The position numbers were made by a program, and so were the translations under genes. The notes under the pieces were generated by a model. The model was not told the origin of the DNA and made no database searches. It saw only the letters and a list, made by a program, of their open reading frames with translations. From a virus: a stretch of 64,000 nt of DNA. The stretch is taken from positions 114,867-178,866 of the IMG/VR virus record IMGVR_UViG_3300049427_000004; one strand, written 5' to 3'. This document shows, one piece after another, positions 43,177 to 54,248 of this stretch; positions within the stretch are counted from its first letter, which is position 1; every line of letters starts with the position of its first letter.

Positions 43177-43692
43177 ATTATACGTCATTCAGTTCTACTT
43201 CTACTCATGATTTTTATTCTTGTCTTCTCTGGTTGTTCCAATCTTAATCCAAATAATAAAACGACAAATACAGATAACGAGTACAGCAGCCTAATTGCAC
43301 AAGCAAAAGAATTGGATAAACAAGGTAAACCAGAAGAAGCATTTGACGTAATTGCAAAATTAGTCATAAAGACAGAAGATATGGAATTCTTAACAAGTCT
43401 ACTCGATCAGATTAATAAAGTTGAAGTGCCATTGGTTATCACAGGGCAATCCTCCAAACGTGATGGTGAGTATATGGTTACAAAAGGATCGCTTAAGAAC
43501 GATAGCACTGATACATTCGATAATGTAAAGGTGAAAGTAATCTTTTCAGATGACGCTGGTAATGTAGTTGATACTGATTGGACTTATGCTGTTGATTCAG
43601 TAGGAATAAAACCAAATGAATCCAAACAGTTTGAGTTGATGACAAAATATGTTAAAGGTATGAGTAAGGTTAAGTTTGAAATAATTCAATAA
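43177..43692 (+). CDS. lipoprotein with FxLYD-like domain
   Basis: About 171 residues. AAAGGGG at 43162-43168 is 8 bases before ATT 43177 and 11 before ATA 43180; GTG 43171 falls inside the ribosome site, so the start is probably AUU or AUA. Signal peptide with lipobox: hydrophobic LLLLMIFILVFSG followed by C (FSGCS). The mature part has a charged helix (LIAQAKELDKQGKPEEAFDVIA) and a C-terminal beta-sandwich of FxLYD type (TKGSLKNDSTDTFDNVKVKV). A surface lipoprotein in this island suggests superinfection exclusion or membrane remodelling in the lysogen (inference). Confidence 0.7.
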   Translation: MIRHSVLLLLMIFILVFSGCSNLNPNNKTTNTDNEYSSLIAQAKELDKQGKPEEAFDVIAKLVIKTEDMEFLTSLLDQINKVEVPLVITGQSSKRDGEYMVTKGSLKNDSTDTFDNVKVKVIFSDDAGNVVDTDWTYAVDSVGIKPNESKQFELMTKYVKGMSKVKFEIIQ

Positions 43693-43704
43693 AAACTATT
43701 AACA

Positions 43705-43732
43705 AGGGTGCTCACTATGGGCACTCTTTTTT
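43705..43732 (+). terminator. terminator before tape measure gene
   Basis: AGGGTGC / GCACTCT stem (one wobble) followed by TTTTTT. Confidence 0.85.
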
Positions 43733-43758
43733 GTTGTCTTGAAAAGGAGTGATATACA

Positions 43759-46700
43759 ATGAGCAATGACGTAAGGATTTTATTAAAAGCAGATTTAAAC
43801 AAGGGATTGTCGATCAACGAAATCAACAAGTCAATTAAAGAAATCCAGAAGTCGGATTCCTTACAAAAAATAAAAATAAAAGTTGATATTGATCAGAAGT
43901 TTACACAGTCAATTAATAGCTTTATTTCTGCTGTTTCTAAAATGAAGAAAATTAGTGATGAACAGTCTAAGGTTGTTAATCAGGTACAAACCGTTTACAA
44001 GGAATTAGATGGGTCAATAAAAACCACAACGCAAACCATTCTTAAGAATGGTGAAATTCTAACAAAAACTAAAGTCGTACATGATGCCACCAGAAAAATA
44101 ATTCAGGATGAATCGAATGCAGTTGCAAATTTGACTGAAAATGTTAAAAAATTAAATTCTGCTGATTTAGACTCAATAAAGGTACTTAAGAATAAGACAG
44201 GTGCAATAACAAGCTACAATGTTAAATCTTCGCAAGGTTACACGTTGACCAATAATAGAATTGGTGCAGATGGTCAAACAATGATCAACTCATCAATTAC
44301 TACCAATTATAAGAAACAACGTGAAGATCAGTTGCGTGAACAAGCAAGACTAAATAAAGCTACCGAGGCGCTGGATAGAGACCATTTTAATGCACTCAAA
44401 AGTAACCAAAAACGCAAAGAAGATATGGAAAAGTTACATTACCTTGCATTACAACAGAATAGGCAAAGAGATATTACTTTTCAGCAATCAATTGCAAGTC
44501 AACAAGCAAAAATTAATGATACAATGCGTAGGTTTGGAACTGATTCAAATGTAAAAAATCAATTACAACAACTTAATACTCAATTAAATAATGTCAAACC
44601 AATTGGTAATTACAAAAATGCATTAAAAGATTTAGATATTCAATTGAAGAATATTGTTGCTTCTGTGAAAACTTCTGGCTCGCATATTGATAAGATGGCG
44701 CAAGCCTTTTCTCAGGCTATGACAAAATTTCCGATATGGATGTTATCAGCAACACTTTTCTATGCTCCAATTAGAGCACTTCAGGATATGACACAGACAA
44801 TAATTCAAGTTGATACTCAAATGACTCAATTGAAACGAGTAATGGATCAAGACACAAACTTTGACAATATGATGAAGAGTGCAATTGATCTTAGTACCCA
44901 ATTAGGTCGCTCAATTGGAGATACGATGGAAAACATGATTGGCTTCGCACGCCAAGGATTTGATGAGATCGAGTCTACAAATTTAGCACAGACTTCTTTA
45001 CTCCTTCAAAATATCTCGGAGTTGAAACCTCAAGAATCAATTGATGCTTTAACATCGGCAATGATAGTATTCAATATTGAATCGAGTAAGAGTATAGAAA
45101 TTGCGAACAAGCTCAATGAAATTGATAACAATTACGCAGTTACCACACAAAACCTCGCTATAAGTATGCAAAAAGCTTCTTCTAGTGCCAAAACATTCGG
45201 TGTGAGTCTAGATGAATTGTTAGGGCACAGTACGGCCATTATGAGCGTTACGAGAGAATCGGGAGCAATTGTCGGTAAAATGATGCTGCCTAATACAACA
45301 ATGTATTAGTGAAAATTTCAACTAATTGACTTGGAAATCCTAACGTGTAGCCGAGGATGACAGGGGGCAAGTTTAAATACAGCCTGAACGACTAAATGTT
45401 GAAACGTCTTGTAATAAAGGCGATGCGATAGTCTGAACATTATGGAAACATAATGAGAAGTGGTCGAAGAACCATTTCCGCTATTCTTACTTGAATAGTC
45501 AGTAGCCAGTTCCTTCGGTGAAAGCAACAGAATGAACTCATTGAAATCGATTTATTCTCGTATAACTACAATGTCCGAAGCAGAAACAATATTAAATAGT
45601 GTTGGTGTATCCATTCGTGATATGAGCGGCGAAGTTTTAGGAGTAAACGATATTTTAAGCACATTGTCGGGCAAATGGTCGTCGCTCACAGACGAACAAC
45701 GTCAAAATATCGGCGTTACAGTCGCTGGAAGATTTCAACTCAACCGTTTCCTCGCGCTAATGAGCAACTGGGATATTGCATTAGCTTCGACCGAAACTGC
45801 ACTTCACTCTCAAGGGTCAGCAATAAATGAAAACGCTAAGTACCTTCAATCTCTTGAAGCACGAATAAATAGAATGAAATCAGGATGGGAACAACTATCC
45901 TTAGCCTTCGGTGAAGCAGTCATAACTGACACATTAATTACACTAATTACTGTAGGCACAAGTCTTGCTGGTATTTTTACTAAGATTACTGAATCGGTAG
46001 GCGTTCTCCCTGTTCTTTTTGGTACAGTCGCTATCGCTACTTATGCTCTGAGTACTTCATTTAAATTAATGATTGTGAGCACAACGCAAGCCATTGCAGG
46101 ATTATTAAGGGTTCCTCTTGCGACTACTGCCGCATCTGCTGGTGCTTGGAGTCTATCTGCTGCTGTAAAAGCGCTAAATTTCTCTATAAAAGGTTTACTC
46201 GCTTCAACAGGAATAGGTTTGATATTTGTAGGAATTGGGTTTGCTGCCGAGTTTCTAATGAAAAAACTTGGAAATGCAAACAAAGAAATTGACGATTCGG
46301 TTGATAGTTTAACTACATTGGGTGATAGAGTTACTGAGATTACTCGTTTGACCGAGCTTTCGTCGGAATACGAATCTTTAGCCAAAAAAATATCGCTGAG
46401 CAATGATGAAAAAATCAAGCTATCCAGTATTGAAAGTGATTTGCAAACTAAGTATGGACTTTCATTAAAGGCACTTGATTCTGAAGGTGAAGGGTACAGA
46501 TTAAATAATGAACTGATAAAGCAAAAAATCTTATTATTGCAAGAAGAATTAAGAGTAAAAAATGAATCAGCCTCTTTAGATTTCAGAAGTAAAGAATCTT
46601 CGCTAAATAATGAAGCACAAAAAAATAAAGAACAAACTGATGATATGGCAGAGTCTTTAAAAAATGCTAAAGACGCACTAGAGGCGTTTATTAAAGCAAG

Positions 46701-49700
46701 AGAAAAAAACGAGCAATTAGTTTCACCGCTCGAATTGACAGCCGTAAGAACCAGCAGGAAAGATTTTTATACTCCTGATGATAAATTGATCGAGCAATTG
46801 GTTCAACAAAAAGGAGAAAATCTCGCAAAAGCTGTACGTAATGCTCAAGAAAAATATGATGGGGCAAATATTAAATATCAGCAATCCATTAACTCAATTT
46901 CACAGGGCCTGCGTGGAGAATTTCAAAACTACTTAAGTGTTCTTGAGGGTACTGGAACAAAAGTAGAGAGTACAACTAGGAACTTATTCGATGCATTAGC
47001 ATCGCTGTCGGCGCAGACTGGTAATACAAAATTCGCAAATGAAGACTTAAATAAAGTATTTGAAGTTTTTAATGGAGCGAATATTAAAAATGTAGAGGAT
47101 GCAAAAAAAGCATTTCTTAGCTTACCAGTGCCATTGGAGTTAACAGCTGAACAATTAAAAGAAATTGAATTGGCACTTAAGAAGGCGCAATTTGGTACGT
47201 ATTCTGACGGAACAGAAATGGCTGTAGAAGGAACGGAAGAATTCGCTAGTAAATCAGAAGAGTTGAAGAAGAAATTGGATAGCACTATCTCTACACTCTC
47301 AACTCTAGCCTCATCCTACGACACCCTCTCCAAAGGCGAACAACTCTCTGCTGACTCAGTAATTGATCTAATCGACACTTATCCCTCTCTCGCCAAATAT
47401 CTCGCTGAGACCAACGATCTCACATTTAAAAAGGGTGAACTCCTCAAAGAAGTAGCTGAGGCAGACAGACAAACAAGAATTGTTGAATTTCAGAATTCTT
47501 TAAAAGCTGTTGAGGTTACTCGCAATGAACTAACAGCTAAACAAGAACTCTACAAACAGTTTTATCAGAAATTAGTTGATGCTGGTTCTCCTATGGATAA
47601 CTGGATGGTTGGTTCAGTTCTAACTAATGAAGAAGAAGCGGCTTTAGAATCTGCAAATAAACAAGCAAACGATCTAAAAGCTAAAATTGCAGCCCTATCA
47701 CAACCATTATCATTCTACGGTGGATCATCCTCATCAAAAACCAAAAAAGAAAAATCATCAGGCTCCAAAGACGAAGCCAAACTAATCTCTTCCACAGAAT
47801 CACGCATTAACTCCATAAACGCTCTTTCTACTGCTCAAGCTAAACTAAACGATCAACTATCTTCATCCATCACTTCTGACTCATCTGTAGCTTCTCAGAT
47901 GTCTAAGACAACCGCTCTAATGGCCTCCCAAACTAAAGAGACATCATTACTCGAAGCAGCTAACAAAAAGCTCTTGGTTGAACGCTCTAACCTTCAAAAG
48001 TCCAACTCTAAATACAACATGTTGTCTTGGATTGATGCAAATGGTGAAGCAACTGAGTCTTATGTTAAACTCTACAACTCCATGAAGTCTGGTTCTGCAC
48101 AGGATTCTCTCCAATCACTATATGATCAATTTTCTCAATACACTCTCGCAGTTCGTGAAAACAGAAAATCTATAGGAGAAATCGTTGCTGATAATTCTAA
48201 TCTTGCTAAATCATTAAATGACCTCAAACTGTCATACACCAAAGCATACCTAGAGAAGCGTGACGCATCTTTAGCAGCCTATGACTCTGAACTTGAGACT
48301 TCTAACCTTGTTAAAAGTTTGCTTGACGAAGAAACAAATGCATATGGTCGAGAAATTGCAAATCAAACAGCGATACTGCAAACAAAAGGAAAAGCGCTTA
48401 AGGAAGATAATGCTTGGATTGTTAATCGGCTTGAAATAAACAAGAAAGCTGCAAAAACAGACAAGCTTACATCGGATCAAATAGACGAGTTAACTAATCG
48501 ACTTAAATCTAACTCGAAATTTATCCTAGAGAATGAAGTTGCTGTCAAGGAAAGTATTGATAGTTACAATGGGTGGTCTAAGTCAATAAAAGCAATTGCT
48601 CTTGATTCTGCAACTTCTATTATCGAAGCACAGAAGAAAATTGATCAATACAATTTAGATCAACAAGAAAAACAATTAGATGCATTTAAGAAATCTCAAA
48701 AATCCAGATTAGATAATGTTCAAGCCGAGATTGATGCTCTTCGTGAAAAATGGGACTTAGAGCAGGAAATTGCTGAGCGAAATGAATTTACCTCTGAAAT
48801 TTCTCGTCTCAATCAGGTTGCAGCTATACTTCAGAACAATACTCTCACATCTATTTCTGATGAACTCGCAAAACAACTTAATATCGAAGAACTCAAAAAG
48901 AGAGAAATCGAATATCAAAATAGTCTATTGGAGAAACAGAAAGAAATTCAAACAGTCCAAGCAGAGAAGAATGTTCGATTATTTGAGAATGGCGAATTTA
49001 GTTGGGTAGCTGATCCTCGTAAAATAAAGGATCTTCAAGATCAAATTACAGATTTAGAAAAAAGTCATAATGAGGATAGAAAAGATAATCTTGATTCTAT
49101 CTTAGAAGAGCTTAAAGGCAAAGAAGCGTCATATGCGGAATGGCAGAAACAAAAAGACAGAGATGCGATGATTGCCTTGCTTGAACAAAGGAAAGAAGCA
49201 ATCGAAGCAGAAACAGCTCTTCGTGAAGAAAAGTTTGCGCTTGAACAAGAAGCTTTTAATTCACATTATGAGCACATGGATATTCTAGCTGCTCAATATC
49301 TCGATAAATTGAAGTTAACTTATGGTTCGAAGTGGGACGAGATACTAGCTGTTCTTGAAGGTAAACTCTCTTCAGCTGAGGATATGTATAATAAGCTACG
49401 AGGTTACTCGGGGGATAGTTTGAATGGAGGCAGTACCAGCTCAGGTTCGAATGACATGAACTCGTCACTAGTTGAGCAAATGCAATCTAATTCAAATGCT
49501 TGGCATTCTGCCAGTCCTGATGAAAAGGATAAACTAGCTAAAGAAAATCAAAGTATAGCTAAAATTCTACAAGCTGGTGGGGTTGAAACTAAATATGATT
49601 CCAAGACTGGAAAATGGGATATTCTCAAATATCACACTGGTTTAAATGAAGGAATCGTAGGCGACAACAAAACCATGTCTTCTTGGCTTTCACAGAAATT

Positions 49701-49950
49701 TGGACTGAAGAGTAATGAAAAGCTTGTAAAACTGTTGAATGGCGAAGCAGTAATTAAAAACCCAATTAATATGGTAGATAATTTCTTGAGTGGTATAAGA
49801 AATCAGCAACCTAGTTTTGCAGGAATCTCTCCTTCAACCTCTTCAGTTGATAAATCTGAAACTTTCAATTTTTATGGAAATATTTCAGTCCAAGCTAATG
49901 ATGCTGCTCAATTTATTAAAAACCTACGTTTACAGGTTAAAAACAAATAA
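43759..49950 (+). CDS. tape measure protein, split by a group I intron
   Basis: Two exons, 43759-45276 and 45535-49950, join in frame to about 1977 residues. Exon 1 ends ...VTRESGAIVG and exon 2 begins NSLKSIYSRITTM; this join recreates the conserved TMP segment with GNSLKxIxSRxTTM, while unspliced reading stops 10 codons after exon 1. Features: long coiled-coil regions, a hydrophobic membrane-like stretch early in exon 2 (TLITVGTSLAGIF ... VLFGTVAIATYAL ... GLIFVGIGFAAEFL), and helical/serine-rich C-terminal parts. Its length sets the tail length. Lies between the cargo island and the distal tail genes. ATG with AAGGAGTGAT. Confidence 0.9.
45277..45534 (+). ncRNA. ORF-less group I intron in tape measure gene
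   Basis: 258 nt. 5' exon ends in T (45276) and the intron ends in G (45534), as required for group I splicing. It has in-frame stops and no large ORF. Core motifs: GACTA at 45390-45394 inside CCTGAACGACTAA (R-like) and TAGTC at 45429-45433 inside GCGATAGTCTGAACA (S-like) can form P7; a hairpin CTAATACA/TGTATTAG lies near the 5' end. P1 pairing is not settled (GCTG at 45285-45288 or GCCGA at 45350-45354 could pair with the exon's last bases). Splicing restores the conserved TMP sequence, which is the strongest support. Confidence 0.88.
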
Positions 49951-49960
49951 TCCAAATGTG

Positions 49961-49987
49961 AGAGTGCAATAGAAAATATTGCACTCT
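49961..49987 (+). terminator. hairpin after tape measure gene
   Basis: Perfect 10-bp AGAGTGCAAT / ATTGCACTCT, 7-base loop. No T-run follows; likely mRNA processing or attenuation rather than full termination. Confidence 0.5.
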
Positions 49988-50007
49988 TCAGAAAGGAGAG
50001 TAATCCT

Positions 50008-51012
50008 ATGTTATTTGCTCCATCATCTTTAAATCCAGATTCCATTTCATTTGATGCTACTAAGGTATATAAGTTTACATTTAAAAATAATGGTGACGTT
50101 CAAACGCACTATAATTTAAAAATATACAACAATTCCACCAGTGCTCAGGTATACACGTCAAATAAAACCGCATCATCGATTTCTGAACATAATTTACCTG
50201 CTAACTCACTAACCAACAATTTAGAATATAAATATCAGCTCGAAGTCTTCAGCAACGCTCAATCAGTGTTAAGTGAATTTATATTCTTTAAAACTAACAC
50301 CACTCCTATTATTACAATGACTGTTCCATCATCAATTAGTACAACATCTAGCATATTTAGTGCTACATATTCACAAGCACAATCTATCCCATTTAACAAA
50401 TTCAAGTTCATTCTCTATGACTCAGTAGATGAAATACTCCTTTCATCAGGGTGGCAATATGGGTACAATTTGACCTACACATTTGATGGTTTTGTTAATA
50501 ATAAAACTTATAAAGTGGAATGTATCACAGACAGCCAATATTCTCTTGGTGGGTCATCAGGGAAGAAAACATTCAGTGTTTCATTTGTTGCTCCTGATGC
50601 AGCGAACATCCTTCAAGCGATTCCAGATAATAATAATGGCACTGTCCAGATAGGCTGGTCATCGATTGATGAAACATATGCAAAAGTTATTGGCACATAT
50701 TCCTATGTAACTGGCAAGTTTAATAAAGGCGTTCAATTAAATGCACAGAGTTCAATTACATATGAGAAGAATGTTCCTGAAGACTATACTATTAACTTTT
50801 GGGTAAAGCTCGCTTCTGGGTTTGTTGGTAATATACTTCATTTAGGGAATGCAGAATTTATTGTCGGATACAATGGAACACGCTTTTATGTAAAAACGAA
50901 TGGTGATGCAATATACAGTTTACCAATTAACTTACCACTCAACTTTTTTAAAATAGCAATCATATCAAATAAAGTAATAATACAAACTGATACACAAACA
51001 GAATATATTTAG
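50008..51012 (+). CDS. distal tail protein with Ig and N-terminal half of LamG
   Basis: 334 residues, ATG with AAAGGAGAG. Beta-rich: first about 200 residues look like one or two Ig/FN3-type sandwiches (QTHYNLKIYNNST), then a LamG-type domain (YSYVTGKFNKGVQLNAQSSI, NFWVKLASGFVGNILHLGN) that is cut off: the conserved end of the domain lies in the next gene in another frame. Probably one ancestral gene; see the split finding. Follows the tape measure gene as a distal-tail-type protein would. Confidence 0.6.
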   Translation: MLFAPSSLNPDSISFDATKVYKFTFKNNGDVQTHYNLKIYNNSTSAQVYTSNKTASSISEHNLPANSLTNNLEYKYQLEVFSNAQSVLSEFIFFKTNTTPIITMTVPSSISTTSSIFSATYSQAQSIPFNKFKFILYDSVDEILLSSGWQYGYNLTYTFDGFVNNKTYKVECITDSQYSLGGSSGKKTFSVSFVAPDAANILQAIPDNNNGTVQIGWSSIDETYAKVIGTYSYVTGKFNKGVQLNAQSSITYEKNVPEDYTINFWVKLASGFVGNILHLGNAEFIVGYNGTRFYVKTNGDAIYSLPINLPLNFFKIAIISNKVIIQTDTQTEYI

Positions 51013-51031
51013 AAAGCCGAGGTGATTTATA

Positions 51032-51871
51032 TTGTTTTTATCTGTTGACCTATTAAGTACAACACCTCTGAAAAATTTTGTTCAAATTCCGAAACGATCT
51101 TACGATAAAGTGTCTTTAGTTGGTCAAGGAGTTTTTGATGGTTTTCATCTACGAAATACTGCAATGACAAATCAAGATGTATTAAATATAACCACTGAAG
51201 AGATTTTTGGAACTTATACTGTATTTCTTGCTAATTTTGAAAACACGTTGTCAGCAGGAAATTATATATCTTTACAAGATCCTATAGTAAGTTGGAGAAT
51301 AAAACGGAACCTCATCGGGAAATTCACTCCATCAACTCTTGCTGAATTGTCTGCAAGCAAGACAACTTATATTGATGCAACTCAAGCAAACAGGAAAAGT
51401 TACGAATATCAAGTTGTACCAATTACAGCAGCAGGTAAAGAAGGTAGTCCTTTAACAACCATTGCAGAATCTGATTTCTACGGATGGTTTCTAAGTGATG
51501 AGCATGGTGAAAAAGTGTATAAATTCGATATGAATATTGAAAGTGAAAGCATTACACTAAACACTGACATTAAATTGTTTGAAGGATATACACAGTTTCC
51601 TATTCAAAGATCAGGTAAAAGAAAATATCGAAGTGGTGGATTAAGTACCATGCCTTACTCCTACAATGGTTCAGAGCTATCTTTCACGAATGAAACACTA
51701 AGAGAAATTGAATCATTCATCAGTGATGAAAAAGATAAAATATTGAAAAATACATCAGGAGATATTTTTAAAGTTCAAACATCTGAGTTTTCTTATCAAT
51801 ATATGGATACGATTGATGTCCAGCCTTATACAATCAATTTTAAATGGGTTCAAGTTGGTGATGTTGATTGA
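51032..51871 (+). CDS. distal tail protein, C-terminal half (LamG end + Dit-like)
   Basis: 279 residues, TTG start with GAGGTGATT upstream. Begins inside the LamG fold: VFDGFHLRNTAMTNQDVL is the usual terminal motif. The C-terminal part (KLFEGYTQFPIQRSGKRKY, VQPYTINFKWVQV) resembles the globular end of siphovirus distal tail proteins. Frame differs from the previous gene by one, 20 bases apart, so either a split gene expressed as two proteins or a frameshifted one with re-initiation. Confidence 0.55.
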   Translation: MFLSVDLLSTTPLKNFVQIPKRSYDKVSLVGQGVFDGFHLRNTAMTNQDVLNITTEEIFGTYTVFLANFENTLSAGNYISLQDPIVSWRIKRNLIGKFTPSTLAELSASKTTYIDATQANRKSYEYQVVPITAAGKEGSPLTTIAESDFYGWFLSDEHGEKVYKFDMNIESESITLNTDIKLFEGYTQFPIQRSGKRKYRSGGLSTMPYSYNGSELSFTNETLREIESFISDEKDKILKNTSGDIFKVQTSEFSYQYMDTIDVQPYTINFKWVQVGDVD

Positions 51872-52983
51872 TTTTCGAAGACTATGTTAAGAAATTACGA
51901 AACCCTAGATCAGAAGTAATATTTAAAATTGAAATACTAGACCAGAATGAAAATTCAATATTAGATATTACGGATGATATGTTAGATGGCTCGATTAATG
52001 TCAATTTGCAAAACGGAGCCAGAAGAAGCGCAAGTTTATCAATGATTAATATCAACAATAAGTATACTCCTAATAAAAATGGGCTAATATGGCTCAACAC
52101 AAAGTTTAAGATATCTAGCGGATTAATCGTTAATGGTGAAGAATACCTCTTTTCAAATGGCATCTATTGTTTAAGTGAACCTGAAACTTCGAGCTACTTT
52201 TCTGACACGACAGCTTCTTTTTCACTTGACGATAAATGGAGTTATGCCGATGGCACTTTGCGAGGAACACTGAAAGCAGATTATATTATACCAGTTGGAA
52301 CCAATATTGGAGAAGCAGTAAAAGCTATTATCGTGAACGAACTAGTGGACGTTAAGTCTCCATTGATTGTACCCACAAGTATTATCTCACCATATACTTT
52401 GACTCTTAATCGTGGAGACAATTTTGGAGATATGCTAATTAAGTTGGCAGAGATGATCTCATACGAATGTTTCTATGATAAAAATGGACAGTTCAAATTC
52501 CAACCAGTGTTTGATGACAATAAGAAAGTGCCTAGTTGGGATTATTCAACCGAAGAGTCCACTTATTTAGGTTCAAGTCGTAAATTTGATTACACGAAGG
52601 TTAAAAATAGTGTCTATGTTTATGGGGATAACATCAATGGTTCACAGGTGCAAGGGATTGCTCAAGATACGTATGTATTTTCACAAACCAATATAAATAA
52701 AATTGGAGAGCGAGTTATTGTTTTTGAAGATGATATCATTTTTAATAATACTCTTGCTTCAGAGAGAGCTGCTTATGAACTTAAAAAAACGACAATAATT
52801 CAAGAATCAACTAGCTTAAATTCAGTTCCACTATTTCACTTGGATTGTGGGGATATTGTTACCATTGAAGATAAAAACAACGATCTACAACGAGAAAGAT
52901 ATATTATTAGTGGTATGAATTTTTCTCTCAGTGCTGGATCTGAGATGAAAGTCGATGTGTGGAAAACTAGACCGCTAGAATAA
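51868..52983 (+). CDS. baseplate hub / tail-associated protein
   Basis: 371 residues, TTG start overlapping the previous stop (TTGA). Beta-rich: SINVNLQNGARRSASLSM, YLFSNGIYCLSEPETSS and LDCGDIVTIEDKNNDLQRERYIISGM, the character of gp27-like hub proteins that follow Dit in siphoviruses of Firmicutes. No peptidase or lysozyme motif, so the murein-cutting part of the tail must be elsewhere. Confidence 0.6.
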   Translation: MIFEDYVKKLRNPRSEVIFKIEILDQNENSILDITDDMLDGSINVNLQNGARRSASLSMININNKYTPNKNGLIWLNTKFKISSGLIVNGEEYLFSNGIYCLSEPETSSYFSDTTASFSLDDKWSYADGTLRGTLKADYIIPVGTNIGEAVKAIIVNELVDVKSPLIVPTSIISPYTLTLNRGDNFGDMLIKLAEMISYECFYDKNGQFKFQPVFDDNKKVPSWDYSTEESTYLGSSRKFDYTKVKNSVYVYGDNINGSQVQGIAQDTYVFSQTNINKIGERVIVFEDDIIFNNTLASERAAYELKKTTIIQESTSLNSVPLFHLDCGDIVTIEDKNNDLQRERYIISGMNFSLSAGSEMKVDVWKTRPLE

Positions 52984-52996
52984 TGAGGTGAAATAA

Positions 52997-54238
52997 TTGA
53001 GTGAAATGAATTTTAACAGCCCAGACATGGTAAAAACTTTTTATGAAAAAATAGTAGATAAGAGAATTGAAGATTACAACAAAGATTCTAAATACGATAA
53101 ATCATTTTCTGCAACAGTTATGAGTGCAGGATTGGGGACAGTCGGAATCAAACTTTTAGGTGCAAATAACACAGTTAATGGAATTCCAAACAAATCAGGT
53201 GAAATACTAAACGTAGGAGATGAAGTCTACGTTGAGGCTATCAATGGCTCTAGTAATAATATGGTAGTTAAATACAAAAAAGGCTCTGATGGAGTAATTA
53301 GTTTTCTAAGTGGAATATATCGAGAAGCTATTATTAATGGAAATTTCGATATCTGGCAACGAGGTACAGCCTTTAATACGGTAGCATCACTACAGTACAC
53401 AGCTGATCGGTGGAAACACTCGAACGCAATAGATAGCAATCTAAAGGTTCTACGATCTACCGATGTACCAAATAGTAGCAGTGTATATTCAATGCGCTTG
53501 GAACAAATGGCTGCTACAGGAGGTGCGTCCGCCTATACAGAAACCTTTCAATTGATAGAGAATTATGAAAAATTCAGAGGAAAAACAGTAACTTTTAGTG
53601 GCTGGATTAAAGTTGATACAGGTGTTTCAGTGATTCCAATAGTGGTGGACGGGATAGGATATTCACAATTTTCCACATTAGTTGGAACAAATTGGACATT
53701 TTTTTCTATTAAACACACTGTTAGTGCGTCAGCAACACAATTATACCCCTCACTAAGATTCATTAGAAATGGACTAAGTATAGGAAAGGGGTGCTTTTTC
53801 GCTCAATTGCAACTAAATATAGGCGACACGGCGCTACCATTGCAAACTAGAAGTGTTGCGGAGGAATTGGCATTGTGTCAGAGATATTATGAAAAGAGTT
53901 ATGATTATAACGTTCCACCCGGTTCAGCAAGTTCATTGCAGGGAATACAACTTTTTGCAGTCCCTTCTAACACAATTTCATCAACACAAAGATATGGTGT
54001 CACTACGTATAAGGTAAGAAAAAGAATATCTCCCACTGTTACGATATACCCCTTCACCACACCAAGTAACACTGGTAGGGTGTCATCGAACGCAGGTACT
54101 GATTTAGGGGCAAACTCAGGTAGAGTTACCAATCTTAGCGGCGAGAGTTCACTGGTGGTCGACAACGGAACGGGCGGTTCATTGACAACGATTGATCAAG
54201 CGATAGTATACCACTACACAGCAGATGCCGAATTATAA
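52997..54238 (+). CDS. tail appendage with carbohydrate-binding-like domain
   Basis: 413 residues, TTG start with GAGGTGAA upstream. N-terminal about 100 residues form an OB-like tail module (ATVMSAGLGTVGIKLLG). The middle has a jelly-roll of carbohydrate-binding type: INGNFDIWQRGTAFN, TADRWKHSN, RGKTVTFSGWIKVD. C-terminal Ser/Gly/Thr-rich beta stretch. This GNFDIWQRG-type pattern is frequent on phage tail fibres and supports host-surface recognition. Confidence 0.65.
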   Translation: MSEMNFNSPDMVKTFYEKIVDKRIEDYNKDSKYDKSFSATVMSAGLGTVGIKLLGANNTVNGIPNKSGEILNVGDEVYVEAINGSSNNMVVKYKKGSDGVISFLSGIYREAIINGNFDIWQRGTAFNTVASLQYTADRWKHSNAIDSNLKVLRSTDVPNSSSVYSMRLEQMAATGGASAYTETFQLIENYEKFRGKTVTFSGWIKVDTGVSVIPIVVDGIGYSQFSTLVGTNWTFFSIKHTVSASATQLYPSLRFIRNGLSIGKGCFFAQLQLNIGDTALPLQTRSVAEELALCQRYYEKSYDYNVPPGSASSLQGIQLFAVPSNTISSTQRYGVTTYKVRKRISPTVTIYPFTTPSNTGRVSSNAGTDLGANSGRVTNLSGESSLVVDNGTGGSLTTIDQAIVYHYTADAEL

Positions 54239-54248
54239 GGAGGATGAA

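Noticed and set aside
45318-45527. Leftward 69-residue frame inside the group I intron
   Set aside because: It is antisense to the folded intron core and has no ribosome site.
43759-49950. Lytic transglycosylase or peptidase domain in tape measure, as in some SPbeta-type proteins
   Set aside because: No catalytic Glu-Ser or LysM-like or peptidase metal motifs were seen in the exons.
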